DNA of 64,000 bases, from positions 434,001 through 498,000 of the forward strand of contig NZ_JAWKWO010000003.1 in assembly GCF_041397485.1 (NCBI RefSeq), in the 5' to 3' direction. The DNA is from Zhengella sp020637775 (GTDB taxonomy: Bacteria > Pseudomonadota > Alphaproteobacteria > Rhizobiales > Rhizobiaceae). Below the pieces are notes generated by a model. That model did not search any database, had not been told where the DNA came from, and worked only from the letters and a program-made list of their open reading frames with translations. Below are positions 34,346 through 42,722 of the stretch, in pieces. Within the stretch, counting starts at the first letter, position 1. Each line of letters begins with the position of its first letter. Position numbers and translations under genes: made by a program.

Positions 34346-34957
34346 ATGAAGCTTTATGACGGCGGCAAGGCGCCCAACCCGCGCCGCGTGCGCATTTTTC
34401 TGGCCGAGAAGGGCGTGGATGTGCCGCTGGAGCCGGTGGACATGGGGGCGCTCGGCCACAAGTCCGACGCGGTGACCAAGCGCAATCCGTTGCAGCGCCT
34501 GCCGGTGCTGGAACTGGGCGACGGCACCTGCATCTCGGAATCGGTCGCCATCTGCCGTTACTTCGAGGCGCTCTATCCGCAGCCAAACCTGATGGGCAAG
34601 ACGCCGCTGGACGTGGCGATCATCGAGATGTGGGAGCGGCGCTGCGAGCATCATTTCCTGGCGCCCGTGGCGCAGGCCTTTCGCCATACGCATCCGGCCA
34701 TGGCCACATGGGAAGTGCCACAGGTGGCTGAATGGGGCGAGGCCAACCGGCCCAAGGCGCTGGATTTCATCCGTCTTCTCGACAGCGAGCTGGCAGGCCG
34801 CGACTTCATTGCCGGCGACCACTATTCCATCGCCGACATCACGGCGACGGTCGCCACCGACTTCATGAAGCCGGCGCGCATCGCCATCCCCGACGACGTG
34901 CCGAATTTCACCCGCTGGTACGAGGCGATGAAGGCGCGGCCGAGCTACGGCGCCTGA
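34346..34957 (+). CDS. Glutathione S-transferase family protein
   Basis: A 203-residue cytosolic GST. The N-terminal thioredoxin-like domain shows LYDGGKAPNPRRVRIFLAEK, the cis-Pro RLPVLEL and the glutathione-binding ESVAICRYFE. The C-terminal helical domain includes FIAGDHYSIADITATVATDF. It conjugates glutathione to electrophiles or acts as a glutathione-dependent peroxidase or isomerase. The ATG at 34346 follows GGGAGG, and the longer frame is not supported. It lies four bases before the UDG-like gene. Confidence 0.88.
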   Translation: MKLYDGGKAPNPRRVRIFLAEKGVDVPLEPVDMGALGHKSDAVTKRNPLQRLPVLELGDGTCISESVAICRYFEALYPQPNLMGKTPLDVAIIEMWERRCEHHFLAPVAQAFRHTHPAMATWEVPQVAEWGEANRPKALDFIRLLDSELAGRDFIAGDHYSIADITATVATDFMKPARIAIPDDVPNFTRWYEAMKARPSYGA

Positions 34958-34961
34958 TCGC

Positions 34962-35606
34962 ATGGCCTCCGGCACCCGACACGCGCCGGAGGCTGTTGCC
35001 GCGCGCATCCGTTCCTGCCGGATCTGCGTGGAATGCCCCAGCGGTGCGCCCATGGTGCATGAGCCACGGCCGGTCGTCGTGGCCTCCGCGACGGCGCGGC
35101 TGCTGATCGCCGGCCAGGCGCCCGGCACGCGCGTTCACGCCAGCGGCGCGCCGTTCACCGATCCGTCCGGCGACCGGCTGCGCGACTGGATGGGTATCGG
35201 GCGCGACATCTTCTATGATCCCGCCCGCGTCGCCATCGCGCCCATGGGCTTCTGCTTCCCCGGCCTTGATGCGAAGGGCGGCGACCTGCCGCCGAGAAAG
35301 GAATGCGCGCCGGCGTGGCGGCATGAACTGATGGCCTCCATGGGACAGGTGGAACTGGTGCTTGCCATCGGTTTGTATGCCCAGAAATGGCATCTGGGCC
35401 CATTGCGCCGCGAGAACCTGACCGAGACCGTGCGTGACTGGCGGCGCATCCTCGATGAGACATCGCGGCGGACAGACGGGCCGGCTGTCCTGCCGATGCC
35501 GCATCCCTCCTGGCGCAACACGGCCTGGCTGAAACGCAATCCATGGTTCGAGAGAGACCTGTTGCCGGAGCTCAGGGCCGAAGTGGCAAGGCTGACCGGC
35601 GCATGA
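34962..35606 (+). CDS. Uracil-DNA glycosylase superfamily protein
   Basis: A 214-residue protein of the UDG fold. Motif A is LIAGQAPGTRVHASGAPFTD and motif B is MPHPSWRN, the usual uracil-recognition His. A cysteine group near the N-terminus (CRICVEC) resembles, but does not clearly complete, the four-cysteine iron-sulfur site of families 4 and 5. It may remove damaged bases or be an uncharacterised branch. It is co-transcribed with the GST gene. Confidence 0.83.
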   Translation: MASGTRHAPEAVAARIRSCRICVECPSGAPMVHEPRPVVVASATARLLIAGQAPGTRVHASGAPFTDPSGDRLRDWMGIGRDIFYDPARVAIAPMGFCFPGLDAKGGDLPPRKECAPAWRHELMASMGQVELVLAIGLYAQKWHLGPLRRENLTETVRDWRRILDETSRRTDGPAVLPMPHPSWRNTAWLKRNPWFERDLLPELRAEVARLTGA

Positions 35607-35635
35607 CCGCCAGACCATTGCTGATCGCCGATCAT

Positions 35636-35648
35636 GGAAAAAAATTCC
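35636..35648. promoter_or_regulatory. Short AT-rich dyad upstream of the Lrp gene
   Basis: GGAA-AAAAA-TTCC, a perfect four-base inverted repeat with an A-rich centre, lies 87 bases before the Lrp start. Lrp/AsnC regulators often bind AT-rich imperfect dyads at their own promoters, so autoregulation is possible. The evidence is only positional. Confidence 0.3.
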
Positions 35649-35735
35649 AATCGGATGCCGCAATTCAGCTTCTGTTGCCTTGAAGGCGCGTTGAAACAGG
35701 CGCATTCAGAGAAAAATTTCACGGAGCCTGTTGTC

Positions 35736-36209
35736 ATGGACCGCCTTGACCGGAAAATCCTGCGCCTCATGCAGGAAGATGCCACGCTGGCTGTAGCCGA
35801 TATCGCGAAGAAGGTCGGCCTGTCGACGACACCGTGCTGGCGGCGCATCCAGAAGCTGGAAGAGGACGGAGTAATCCGCAAGCGGGTGGCCATCCTGGCG
35901 CCGGAAAAGGTGAATGCGCGGGTGACGGTCTTCGTCTCCATCCGCACCAATTCCCATTCCAACGAATGGCTGCGGCGATTTTCCGAGGTGATCGCGGAGT
36001 TTCCGGAAGTGGTCGAGTTCTACCGCATGAGCGGGGATGTCGATTACCTGCTGCGTGTCGTCGTGCCGGACATCGCCGCCTATGACGGCTTCTACAAGCG
36101 GCTGATCTCGAAGATCGAAATCCGCGACGTGTCGTCCTCCTTCGCGATGGAGCAGATCAAGTACACGACCGAGCTTCCGCTGGACTATCTGGTACTCGAC
36201 AAGGAATGA
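35736..36209 (+). CDS. Lrp/AsnC-family transcriptional regulator
   Basis: A 157-residue regulator. The helix-turn-helix is at about residues 4-50 (LDRKILRLMQEDATLAVADI, VGLSTTPCWRRIQKLE). The RAM ligand-binding domain follows, with FYRMSGDVDYLLRVVVPD. The sequence resembles the general Lrp branch that responds to amino acids. The ATG at 35736 begins the usual DRLDRKIL opening; longer starts do not fit the family. It converges on the cytochrome gene with 24 bases between stops. Confidence 0.9.
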   Translation: MDRLDRKILRLMQEDATLAVADIAKKVGLSTTPCWRRIQKLEEDGVIRKRVAILAPEKVNARVTVFVSIRTNSHSNEWLRRFSEVIAEFPEVVEFYRMSGDVDYLLRVVVPDIAAYDGFYKRLISKIEIRDVSSSFAMEQIKYTTELPLDYLVLDKE

Positions 36210-36233
36210 GGGCGGCCGGGTCCGTTCGCCTGC

Positions 36234-37496
36234 TCAGCGCATGGTGAAAAGATCGCGCGTGGTCAGAGGCGGGGCAATGAGGGGATCGCGCGGGGGTGCC
36301 CAGGTAACGCCTTCACCGGCCGCTATGGCCTCGACCTCCCCGCTTTCCAGCATGGTGGCCAGCGCTGCATCGAGATGGGCTCCCAGGGCCGCATCGGACT
36401 TGCGGTAGGCAATGCCCATGTTGAAGCCGATCGGGTGGCGGTAGCCGGTCAGTTCCAACCGCGTGATGCGGTTCTGGACACGGTGGCTGTCATAGGCCCC
36501 GGTATCGGTCAGCGTGGCATCGAACATGCCCTGTTCCATGCGCCAGAGGAATTGCGGACCGGGCGGCAGCATGACCGATTGCGTCCTGATCGCGGCCGGC
36601 AACTGGGTGGTCAGGATGACGCCGCCCAGCGTTCCCTGCTGGACGCCGACGGTGAGGCCTTCCAGGTCGGACAAGCGCGCGATCCGTCTGCCCCCGGCCT
36701 TCGGGCTGACGACGATTGCCAGTTCGGCGCGGCGATAGGGGCGGGTGGCCGCAATCGGTTCAAGGTCCACCTGCATGGCCTGCGTCCAGTATTGCGGCAT
36801 GGTGTCCCAGCGCGGCGGCGCGGCGCGTTGCGATGGCGGCTCGCCGATATTGGATTCGTAGAGCGGATGGTCCGGTACGATGTCGCAGATGCGATGCGAC
36901 AGGAGGGCGTAGGTCTCGCGAACGGGATCGGATTCCTCCTCCGGTTCGCTTTCGAACCAGACGACATCGAGCCCAAGCCCCAGGCGACTGGCCAGGGCTT
37001 GCGCCAGGACATAGTCCAGACCGGCACCGCCCTGGTGACGGCGGCGGGAAAGCGCACCCCCATTGGACGGAAGGCAGGCTGTGAGCCTGCCTTCCTTGAT
37101 TGTTCCGAGGGAGGCTTCCTTGTCATCCTTCCCGGGTGTTTCAGGTGCCGCGGCCCTTGCCGGCGGCGGTTCCTTGCCGCCGCGCGTGACGATGTAGAGC
37201 CAGAGATTTTCCACCTCCTCGGGCAGCAGAATGTCGCCCCAGGCCGGCATGTTGCCTTTGCCCCTGGTCACCGAGGTGACGAAGCGGTCCTTCTGGTCCC
37301 GCGGGAACTTGCGCAGGTCGAAGGAGGATGCGCCGGAATTGACCATGTTGATGCCATGGCAATGGGAGCAGAACTGCTTGTAGAGCGAGGTGCCCTTTGA
37401 AACGTCCGGAATGGTGTTGGCACCATCGGATGCGAGGACGGCAACCGGCGCTGCAAGCAGCGCCAGAAGCCAGAATGCAAATGCGACAAGCTTCAT
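36234..37496 (-). CDS. Cytochrome c fused to a periplasmic binding domain (XoxG-XoxJ-like)
   Basis: A 420-residue exported protein. Residues 1-22 are a signal peptide. Residues 30-110 form a class I cytochrome c: heme motif CSHCH (C43, C46, H47), with Met83 in GNMPAW as the probable axial ligand. After a Pro/Ala linker, residues about 135-415 form a family 3 solute-binding domain (LDYVLAQALASRLGLGL, TVGVQQGTLGG). In methylotrophs, the electron acceptor XoxG and the binding protein XoxJ are separate genes beside xoxF. Here they are one chain, overlapping or abutting the PQQ dehydrogenase. ATG 37496 gives the cleanest signal peptide; a GTG at 37508 adds four residues. Confidence 0.85.
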   Translation of the reverse strand: MKLVAFAFWLLALLAAPVAVLASDGANTIPDVSKGTSLYKQFCSHCHGINMVNSGASSFDLRKFPRDQKDRFVTSVTRGKGNMPAWGDILLPEEVENLWLYIVTRGGKEPPPARAAAPETPGKDDKEASLGTIKEGRLTACLPSNGGALSRRRHQGGAGLDYVLAQALASRLGLGLDVVWFESEPEEESDPVRETYALLSHRICDIVPDHPLYESNIGEPPSQRAAPPRWDTMPQYWTQAMQVDLEPIAATRPYRRAELAIVVSPKAGGRRIARLSDLEGLTVGVQQGTLGGVILTTQLPAAIRTQSVMLPPGPQFLWRMEQGMFDATLTDTGAYDSHRVQNRITRLELTGYRHPIGFNMGIAYRKSDAALGAHLDAALATMLESGEVEAIAAGEGVTWAPPRDPLIAPPLTTRDLFTMR

Positions 37497-37500
37497 CCGG

Positions 37501-39165
37501 TCATTCACCCATCAGCCTGAAGGTCCAGATGGAGCCGCCGGCCGGAACGCTGGCCAGCCGCTCGTCCCCGGAGAACAGGGCGTAGACGGCGCCGACACCG
37601 GAGGCGACGGTGATGTATTGCGCACCATCCATCTCCCAGGTCACAGGCTGGCCGACGATGCCGGAGCCAGTCTGGAACTGCCAGAGCTTCTCGCCGCTCT
37701 CGGCGTTGAATGCCTCGAACTCGCCGGTCATCTGGCCGGTGAAAACCAGTCCGCCGCCGGTGGAGAGCACGCCGGCCATGCGCGGGATGGCTGTGCCGTC
37801 CTTCCACTTCGTTTCGCCGGTCATCGGATCGATGGCACGCAGATAGCCGCGGTCGCCATCGGGCCAGGCCCAGGAGAAGTCGGCGCCGAAATAGAACACG
37901 CCGGCGCGGTATTGCGGCTCCACCGCCTTGTAGTTCATGCCGATATTGAGCGTGTTGGCGAAAGCGGTCTGCATGTCCGGATTGTAGGACATGGGCGACC
38001 AGTTCTTGCCGCCGAAGGCAGACGGCCAGTATTGCACCTGCTCGCCGGAGCGGGCCTTTGCCGCGACTTCCGTCTCCACCGGCTTGCCGGTTTCAAGGTC
38101 GATGCTGTCAGCCCAGTCGACGCGGTCGATGAACTTGTTGGCGGCGACGAGTTTGCCGTTGGTCCGGTCGATGACGTAGAAGAAGCCGTTGCGGTTGGCC
38201 TGCATCACGACCTTCTTGCCGTCCATGTCGGCCATGACGAGTTCGTTCGTGCCGTCATAGTCGAACGGATCGTTGGGCGTGAACTGGTAGTGCCACTTGA
38301 TCTCCCCGGTCTTCGGGTCGAGCGCCAGCATGGAGCCGGTATAGAGATTGTCGCCCGGGCGGACGCCGGCGTTCCACGGACCCGCATTGCCGACACCCCA
38401 ATAGACCGTGTTGAGATCCGGATCATAGGTGCCGGTCAGCCAGGCGGGGCCGCCGCCATTCTTCCAGGCGTCGCTGTCGGACGGCCAGGTTTCGGAACCT
38501 GGCTGGCCGGGCTCGGGAACCGTGTAGGTGCGCCACAGGCGCTCGCCCGAATTCGGATCGTAGCCCTCGATATAGCCGCGGATGCCATATTCACCGCCGG
38601 ACACGCCGACGATGACCACGCCATCGGCCACCAGCGGGGCGACCGTCATGGAATAGCCGGTCTTGAAGTCGATGGAATTGGTGGACCACACTTCCTCGCC
38701 CGTCCTGGCGTCGAGCGCCACGACATTGGCATTCAGCGTGGTGCGGAAAAGCTTGCCCTCATAGATGGCAGCGCCACGGTTGACGATGCCGCAGCAGGCC
38801 ACGCGCGGCGTCTCAGCGGGGTATTCCACCATCGTCTTCCAGATCTGCTTGCCCGTGCGCGCATCGATGGCGGCCGTGGCATTGTGCGAGGTCACATACA
38901 TGACCCCGTCCAGGACGAGAGGAAAGGTTTCCTGGCCCCGCGAATCGTTGAGCGAATAGTTCCAGACCGGAACGAGGCGCTTGACGGTGTCACGATTGAT
39001 CTGGTCGAGCGGCGAATAGCGCTGCTGGCCGTGACCCATGCCGTAGGTCAGGATGTCGCCCGGCGTCGAGGCGTCCATCTTCAAATCCTCGGCCGATTGG
39101 GCCAGCGCGCCCGTGCATATGAAAACCGATAACGCGGCGCTTGCCGCAAGGGTCTTGAAGTCCAT
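37501..39165 (-). CDS. PQQ-dependent alcohol dehydrogenase, predicted lanthanide type
   Basis: A 554-residue periplasmic quinoprotein of the methanol/ethanol dehydrogenase family. The signal peptide ends GALAQS. The beta-propeller blades repeat patterns such as ALDARTGEEVW. The vicinal disulfide pair that stacks on PQQ is C124-C125 (VACCG). Metal ligands map to E192, N260 and the catalytic D302. D304 lies two residues on (FDYDG), where lanthanide enzymes (XoxF, ExaF, PedH) have Asp and calcium enzymes have Ala or Ser. It oxidises alcohols and should pass electrons to the adjacent cytochrome domain. The substrate is unproven. GGGAGG precedes the ATG. PQQ synthesis genes are not in the window. 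Confidence 0.9.
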   Translation of the reverse strand: MDFKTLAASAALSVFICTGALAQSAEDLKMDASTPGDILTYGMGHGQQRYSPLDQINRDTVKRLVPVWNYSLNDSRGQETFPLVLDGVMYVTSHNATAAIDARTGKQIWKTMVEYPAETPRVACCGIVNRGAAIYEGKLFRTTLNANVVALDARTGEEVWSTNSIDFKTGYSMTVAPLVADGVVIVGVSGGEYGIRGYIEGYDPNSGERLWRTYTVPEPGQPGSETWPSDSDAWKNGGGPAWLTGTYDPDLNTVYWGVGNAGPWNAGVRPGDNLYTGSMLALDPKTGEIKWHYQFTPNDPFDYDGTNELVMADMDGKKVVMQANRNGFFYVIDRTNGKLVAANKFIDRVDWADSIDLETGKPVETEVAAKARSGEQVQYWPSAFGGKNWSPMSYNPDMQTAFANTLNIGMNYKAVEPQYRAGVFYFGADFSWAWPDGDRGYLRAIDPMTGETKWKDGTAIPRMAGVLSTGGGLVFTGQMTGEFEAFNAESGEKLWQFQTGSGIVGQPVTWEMDGAQYITVASGVGAVYALFSGDERLASVPAGGSIWTFRLMGE

Positions 39166-39376
39166 GATTTCCTCCCTCAGGTCCGGACCAATGAAATATA
39201 ATGCACCTCTTGGAGTGCTTAGGCAGTATTATTCATTGGATTCGACCTTCGTTCAATGCGCTCGGCGGAAATTGTACGAAAGTGCAAGACGAAATGCCGC
39301 ACCCTGTTGACCGGGCGGATCGCATATTCAATGAATGCTATGTTTGACCCATGCCCCAGACGCAGGGAGGAGTGCC

Positions 39377-39838
39377 ATGAAAAAGTTCGTGATTGCAGCC
39401 GGCATCGGCCTTTTGGCCAGCCAGGCCGGAGCGGCCCTGGCCGCCGGCGAAGACGTTTTCACCGTCACCACGCAGAATGCCTTTGCCGATACCGCGCAAG
39501 CGGTGAACGATGCCATCGTCAACCGTGGCTTCAAGATCGACTATCACGGTTTCATTGGCGACATGCTGAAGCGCACCGCTGGCGACGTGGGCGCCAGCAA
39601 GGCGCTCTACAACGATGCCGAGTTTTTCACCTTCTGCTCTGCCGTTGTCTCGCGCCAGGTGATGGAGGCCGATATCGGCGACATCGCCTACTGTCCCTAT
39701 GTGGTTTTCGTCTATGAAACGGCTGACAATCCGGGACACGTCGTGGTGGGGCATCGCAAGCTGCCCGAAGGCGCGGGCCGCGACCAGGTGAACACGCTGC
39801 TCAACGAGATCGCCGAGGAAGCTGCCGAGGGTTTTTGA
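39377..39838 (+). CDS. DUF302 periplasmic protein
   Basis: A 153-residue protein. The signal peptide is MKKFVIAAGIGLLASQAGA. The mature part carries the DUF302 pattern: NDAIVNRGFKIDYHGFIGD, the FFTFCSAVVSR segment, and the C-terminal IAYCPYVVFVYE. The gene is divergent from the PQQ dehydrogenase, with 211 AT-rich bases between, so the two could respond together. The ATG at 39377 follows GGGAGG. The family's biochemical role is unknown; heme or sulfur chemistry has been suggested only by context elsewhere. Confidence 0.82.
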   Translation: MKKFVIAAGIGLLASQAGAALAAGEDVFTVTTQNAFADTAQAVNDAIVNRGFKIDYHGFIGDMLKRTAGDVGASKALYNDAEFFTFCSAVVSRQVMEADIGDIAYCPYVVFVYETADNPGHVVVGHRKLPEGAGRDQVNTLLNEIAEEAAEGF

Positions 39839-39848
39839 CAAAAGGGGC

Positions 39849-40433
39849 CTAGCGTGGCGCCGGCGTCAGGAACTTCCAGGGTGAGCGTGCGGCCGGCGGC
39901 GCCTGCCTGATGGCGGCGCTGCCGATGCTGATCGTGGCGGCGGAGATGACGAAGCCGGATTCCACACGCATGACTCCGTCGAGCACGAAGAGTTGTGAAA
40001 TCTCGTGGCGTGCACGCAACAAGCCGGTCACTGTCACCGGCTCGTAGATCTGCGCCAGGGTGAAGGGCGTCTGCGGAACCACGAGAATGATCTGGTCCGG
40101 CGGTGGCGCGGGCATGTGGCTGCAGGCACCGGCCCAGGGCACCAGCAGGAAGCTGTAGACCTGGTCGCCCTCCTGCTCCAGCGGAAGCACGAAGCCCTGG
40201 AAATCAGCCGTCCGGCCGGCTTGTGCCGCATAGCCTCGGCCGGGGCGTTGCAGATCGAGGACAGGAATGACGGGCCGGGCGTCGTTCGTGGCCTGCGGCG
40301 GGATGAGCGCTGGCGGCGCGGCCCCGGCGGAACCGGGTGCAAAGGCCAAAAGCGCGATGGGAAGCAGGCACGCGCACATTTTCGGGGCGGGAGAAACGGG
40401 CGCCAGAGGCGGCATGGCGGGCAGGCTTGTCAT
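39849..40433 (-). CDS. DUF3299 exported protein
   Basis: A 194-residue protein. It has an N-terminal hydrophobic signal (about 18-40) and the DUF3299 core: FVLPLEQEGDQVYSFLLVPW, then ACSHMPAPPPDQIILV, where the Cys-x-His and triple proline are family hallmarks. Function is unknown; members accompany envelope or metal-related transport genes. The start overlaps the stop of the DNA-repair gene as ATGA. It converges on DUF302 with ten bases between. Confidence 0.83.
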   Translation of the reverse strand: MTSLPAMPPLAPVSPAPKMCACLLPIALLAFAPGSAGAAPPALIPPQATNDARPVIPVLDLQRPGRGYAAQAGRTADFQGFVLPLEQEGDQVYSFLLVPWAGACSHMPAPPPDQIILVVPQTPFTLAQIYEPVTVTGLLRARHEISQLFVLDGVMRVESGFVISAATISIGSAAIRQAPPAARSPWKFLTPAPR

Positions 40434-41158
40434 GCGGTCTGCCTCCGCGCGGCCTGGCGCTCCTGGCGGGCCTGAAGCCGCGCCAGCGTCTTTTCACCGG
40501 TGAGTTCCCGGACCGCATCGCGGCCGATCCAGCGGGCGGTCGGGTCTTCGCTTGCGGCGAGGCGTTTGGCCATTGCCAGGGCAGGGCCATGGCATGCAAG
40601 CGAGCGTTTGCCGATCTGGCGCAGCGCCCAGTTGACGGCCTTTCTGACGTAGTTGCGGGGATCCGTGGCATGACGCTCGATGAGTGGCAGCCAGGCGATG
40701 AAGGTTTCGTCCGGCTCCTTCTTTCGGTGAACGCATGCCCAGACCAGCGTGGCGAAAGCGGCGCGGCGGACGAATTCGCGCTCGTCGTCGGCGAATTCCG
40801 CCACCAGATCCGGCCAGAAATCCGTTTCGGCAAAGAGCGCGGCGGTGCCGTCCACGATTTCCCAACTGTCGAAATCCGCTGCCCAGCTTTCTGCTTCTTC
40901 CCGCGTGAGCTTCTTCCTGTCAGCGGTGAAGGCGGCAAGCAGGCGCGCTTCGCGCCAGCCCGTCGCCCAGAGGTCCATCGCGCGGCCGTGGTCGCGCCCG
41001 ATCTGCCGCGCCAATGGCCGCAAGAGCGCATTGGAGACGCCGAATGCACGGTCGGCACGGATACCGTAGCGGGCCATGCCTGCCTTGTTTACCGGCGATT
41101 CCAGGGCCGAGAGATGGCCTATGATGGCGTCAACGGTCGCCGATTTTCCAAGAGCCAT
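40430..41158 (-). CDS. DNA alkylation repair (AlkD-like HEAT-repeat) protein
   Basis: A 242-residue all-helical protein made of HEAT-like repeats (RRAAFATLVWACVHRK, NYVRKAVNWALRQIGK), as in AlkD-type glycosylases that remove alkylated bases without base flipping. The motif WEIVDGTAALFAETDF is typical of this branch. The ATG at 41158 follows GAGG; upstream residues in frame are cysteine-rich and not family-like. It is translationally coupled to DUF3299. Confidence 0.86.
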   Translation of the reverse strand: MALGKSATVDAIIGHLSALESPVNKAGMARYGIRADRAFGVSNALLRPLARQIGRDHGRAMDLWATGWREARLLAAFTADRKKLTREEAESWAADFDSWEIVDGTAALFAETDFWPDLVAEFADDEREFVRRAAFATLVWACVHRKKEPDETFIAWLPLIERHATDPRNYVRKAVNWALRQIGKRSLACHGPALAMAKRLAASEDPTARWIGRDAVRELTGEKTLARLQARQERQAARRQTA

Positions 41159-41366
41159 GGCACCTCTGCCCCTTTCGCCGCAGCCGGCCGGACAGCGGCA
41201 GTGGCTTGCAGCCTGATTCTGTCCAATTCGCGCGGCGGCGTCAAACGGTCGAGGCTGCGACTTGCTGTCCGGATACAAGCCCCGGCCTTGTGCTGCCGTC
41301 AGCCGGTCCTATCTTGGTTGCGGAAAGCACCCGGCAATCTGCTTGGAAGGGGTGCGGAGACAGGAC

Positions 41367-41735
41367 ATGCGCCCGATCTGGTTCACCGCAGGCCTTCTGT
41401 CGCTTGTGCTTGGCATTGCCGGCATAGCGTTGCCGCTGCTGCCGACAACGCCGTTCCTGATCCTGGCCGCGTTCCTGTTCTCGCGATCCTCGCCGCGTTT
41501 CGAGGCCTGGCTGGTCGATCATCGGACGTTCGGGCCGGCAATCCGCGACTGGCGCGACAACCGGGCCATTTCGACACGCGCGAAAAAGGCCGCCACGGTG
41601 GCCATCGCGGCGGCCTTTGCGCTGTCGGTCGTCATGGCCCTGCCAAGCTGGGTGCTGGCCGTCCAGGCCATCACCCTTTCCGGCGTGCTCGCCTTCATCT
41701 GGACGCGCAACTCGCCGGTGGCGGATGAGGCGTGA
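41367..41735 (+). CDS. DUF454 (YbaN-type) inner-membrane protein
   Basis: A 122-residue protein with an N-terminal helix bearing the family signature GIAGIALPLLPTTPFLILAA, then FLFSRSSPRFEAWLVDHRTF, and two C-terminal helices. Function is unknown in all members. The ATG at 41367 is preceded by GGAGACAGGAC. It converges on the dehydrogenase gene with three bases between. Confidence 0.88.
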   Translation: MRPIWFTAGLLSLVLGIAGIALPLLPTTPFLILAAFLFSRSSPRFEAWLVDHRTFGPAIRDWRDNRAISTRAKKAATVAIAAAFALSVVMALPSWVLAVQAITLSGVLAFIWTRNSPVADEA

Positions 41736-41738
41736 AGC

Positions 41739-42611
41739 CTATTTCCTTTCCAGCCGGGCCAGCAGGCTGGAGGTATCCCAGCGGCCACCGCCCATGGTCT
41801 GCACATCCTTGTAGAACTGGTCCACAAGCGCGGTGACGGGCAGGGAGGCGCCATTGGCATTGCCTTCTTCCAGCACGATGCCGAGATCCTTGCGCATCCA
41901 GTCGACCGCGAAGCCGAAATCGTAACTGCCCTGGTTCATCGTCTTGTGACGGTTTTCCATCTGCCATGAGCCGGCGGCGCCCTTGGAAATCACGTCTATG
42001 ACGTTTTCCACGTCAAGCCCGGCCTTTTTCGCGAAATGAATGCCTTCGGCCAATCCCTGGACAAGGCCGGCAATGCAGATCTGGTTGACCATCTTGGTCA
42101 ACTGGCCGGCGCCGGCGGGGCCCATGAGACCGTCCATGCGGGCAAAGGCCTCGATCACAGGCTTCGCGCGGGCGAAGGTTTCCGCGTCGCCGCCGCACAT
42201 GACCGTGAGGACCCCGTTTTCCGCGCCGGCCTGCCCGCCGGAGACCGGGGCGTCGATGAAGCCGAAACCGCGCCCGGCGGCCGCTGCGGCCAGCTCGCGC
42301 GCCACATGGGCGGAGGCGGTGGTGTTGTCGATGAAGACCGCGCCCGGTTTCATGGCCGAGAACGCGCCGTTTTCGCCCGTGGTCACCGAGCGCAGGTCGT
42401 CGTCATTGCCGACACAGGCGAAGACGAAATCGCAATCCCTTGCCGCATCCGCCGGTGTCGGTGCATGGGTGCCACCGAATTCGGCGACCCACTTTTCCGC
42501 CTTGGCGGCAGTGCGGTTGTAGACGGTGACGTCGTGGCCGCCCTTGGTCTTCAGGTGGCCCGCCATGGGATAGCCCATGACGCCAAGGCCGATGAACGCA
42601 ACTTTTGCCAT
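41739..42611 (-). CDS. 3-Hydroxyisobutyrate dehydrogenase-family oxidoreductase
   Basis: A 290-residue beta-hydroxyacid dehydrogenase. The NAD(P) loop is FIGLGVMGYPMAGHL. The substrate-binding motif is DAPVSGGQAGAENG. The catalytic Lys lies in GQLTKMVNQ. These enzymes oxidise 3-hydroxyisobutyrate, tartronate semialdehyde or succinic semialdehyde relatives; the sequence does not decide which. The ATG at 42611 follows GGAGG. It lies 111 bases downstream of the amino-acid permease gene, in the same direction. Confidence 0.9.
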   Translation of the reverse strand: MAKVAFIGLGVMGYPMAGHLKTKGGHDVTVYNRTAAKAEKWVAEFGGTHAPTPADAARDCDFVFACVGNDDDLRSVTTGENGAFSAMKPGAVFIDNTTASAHVARELAAAAAGRGFGFIDAPVSGGQAGAENGVLTVMCGGDAETFARAKPVIEAFARMDGLMGPAGAGQLTKMVNQICIAGLVQGLAEGIHFAKKAGLDVENVIDVISKGAAGSWQMENRHKTMNQGSYDFGFAVDWMRKDLGIVLEEGNANGASLPVTALVDQFYKDVQTMGGGRWDTSSLLARLERK

Positions 42612-42722
42612 GGTTCGTCTTTCCTCCGGATGCGAGTGCTGAAGCGCGATGCGCGCGGCTGCGCCCTGTTTAGCGCACAGAGTCCGCTGCTGGAAGCAGG
42701 GCCTTGAAAACAAACCCGCTTT

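Noticed and set aside
37390..39132. 580-codon plus-strand open frame across the PQQ dehydrogenase
   Set aside because: Antisense shadow of a well-supported quinoprotein; no domain or ribosome site.
37501..39165. Classical calcium methanol dehydrogenase MxaF
   Set aside because: The Asp two residues after the catalytic Asp and the absence of a small subunit (MxaI) gene argue against it.
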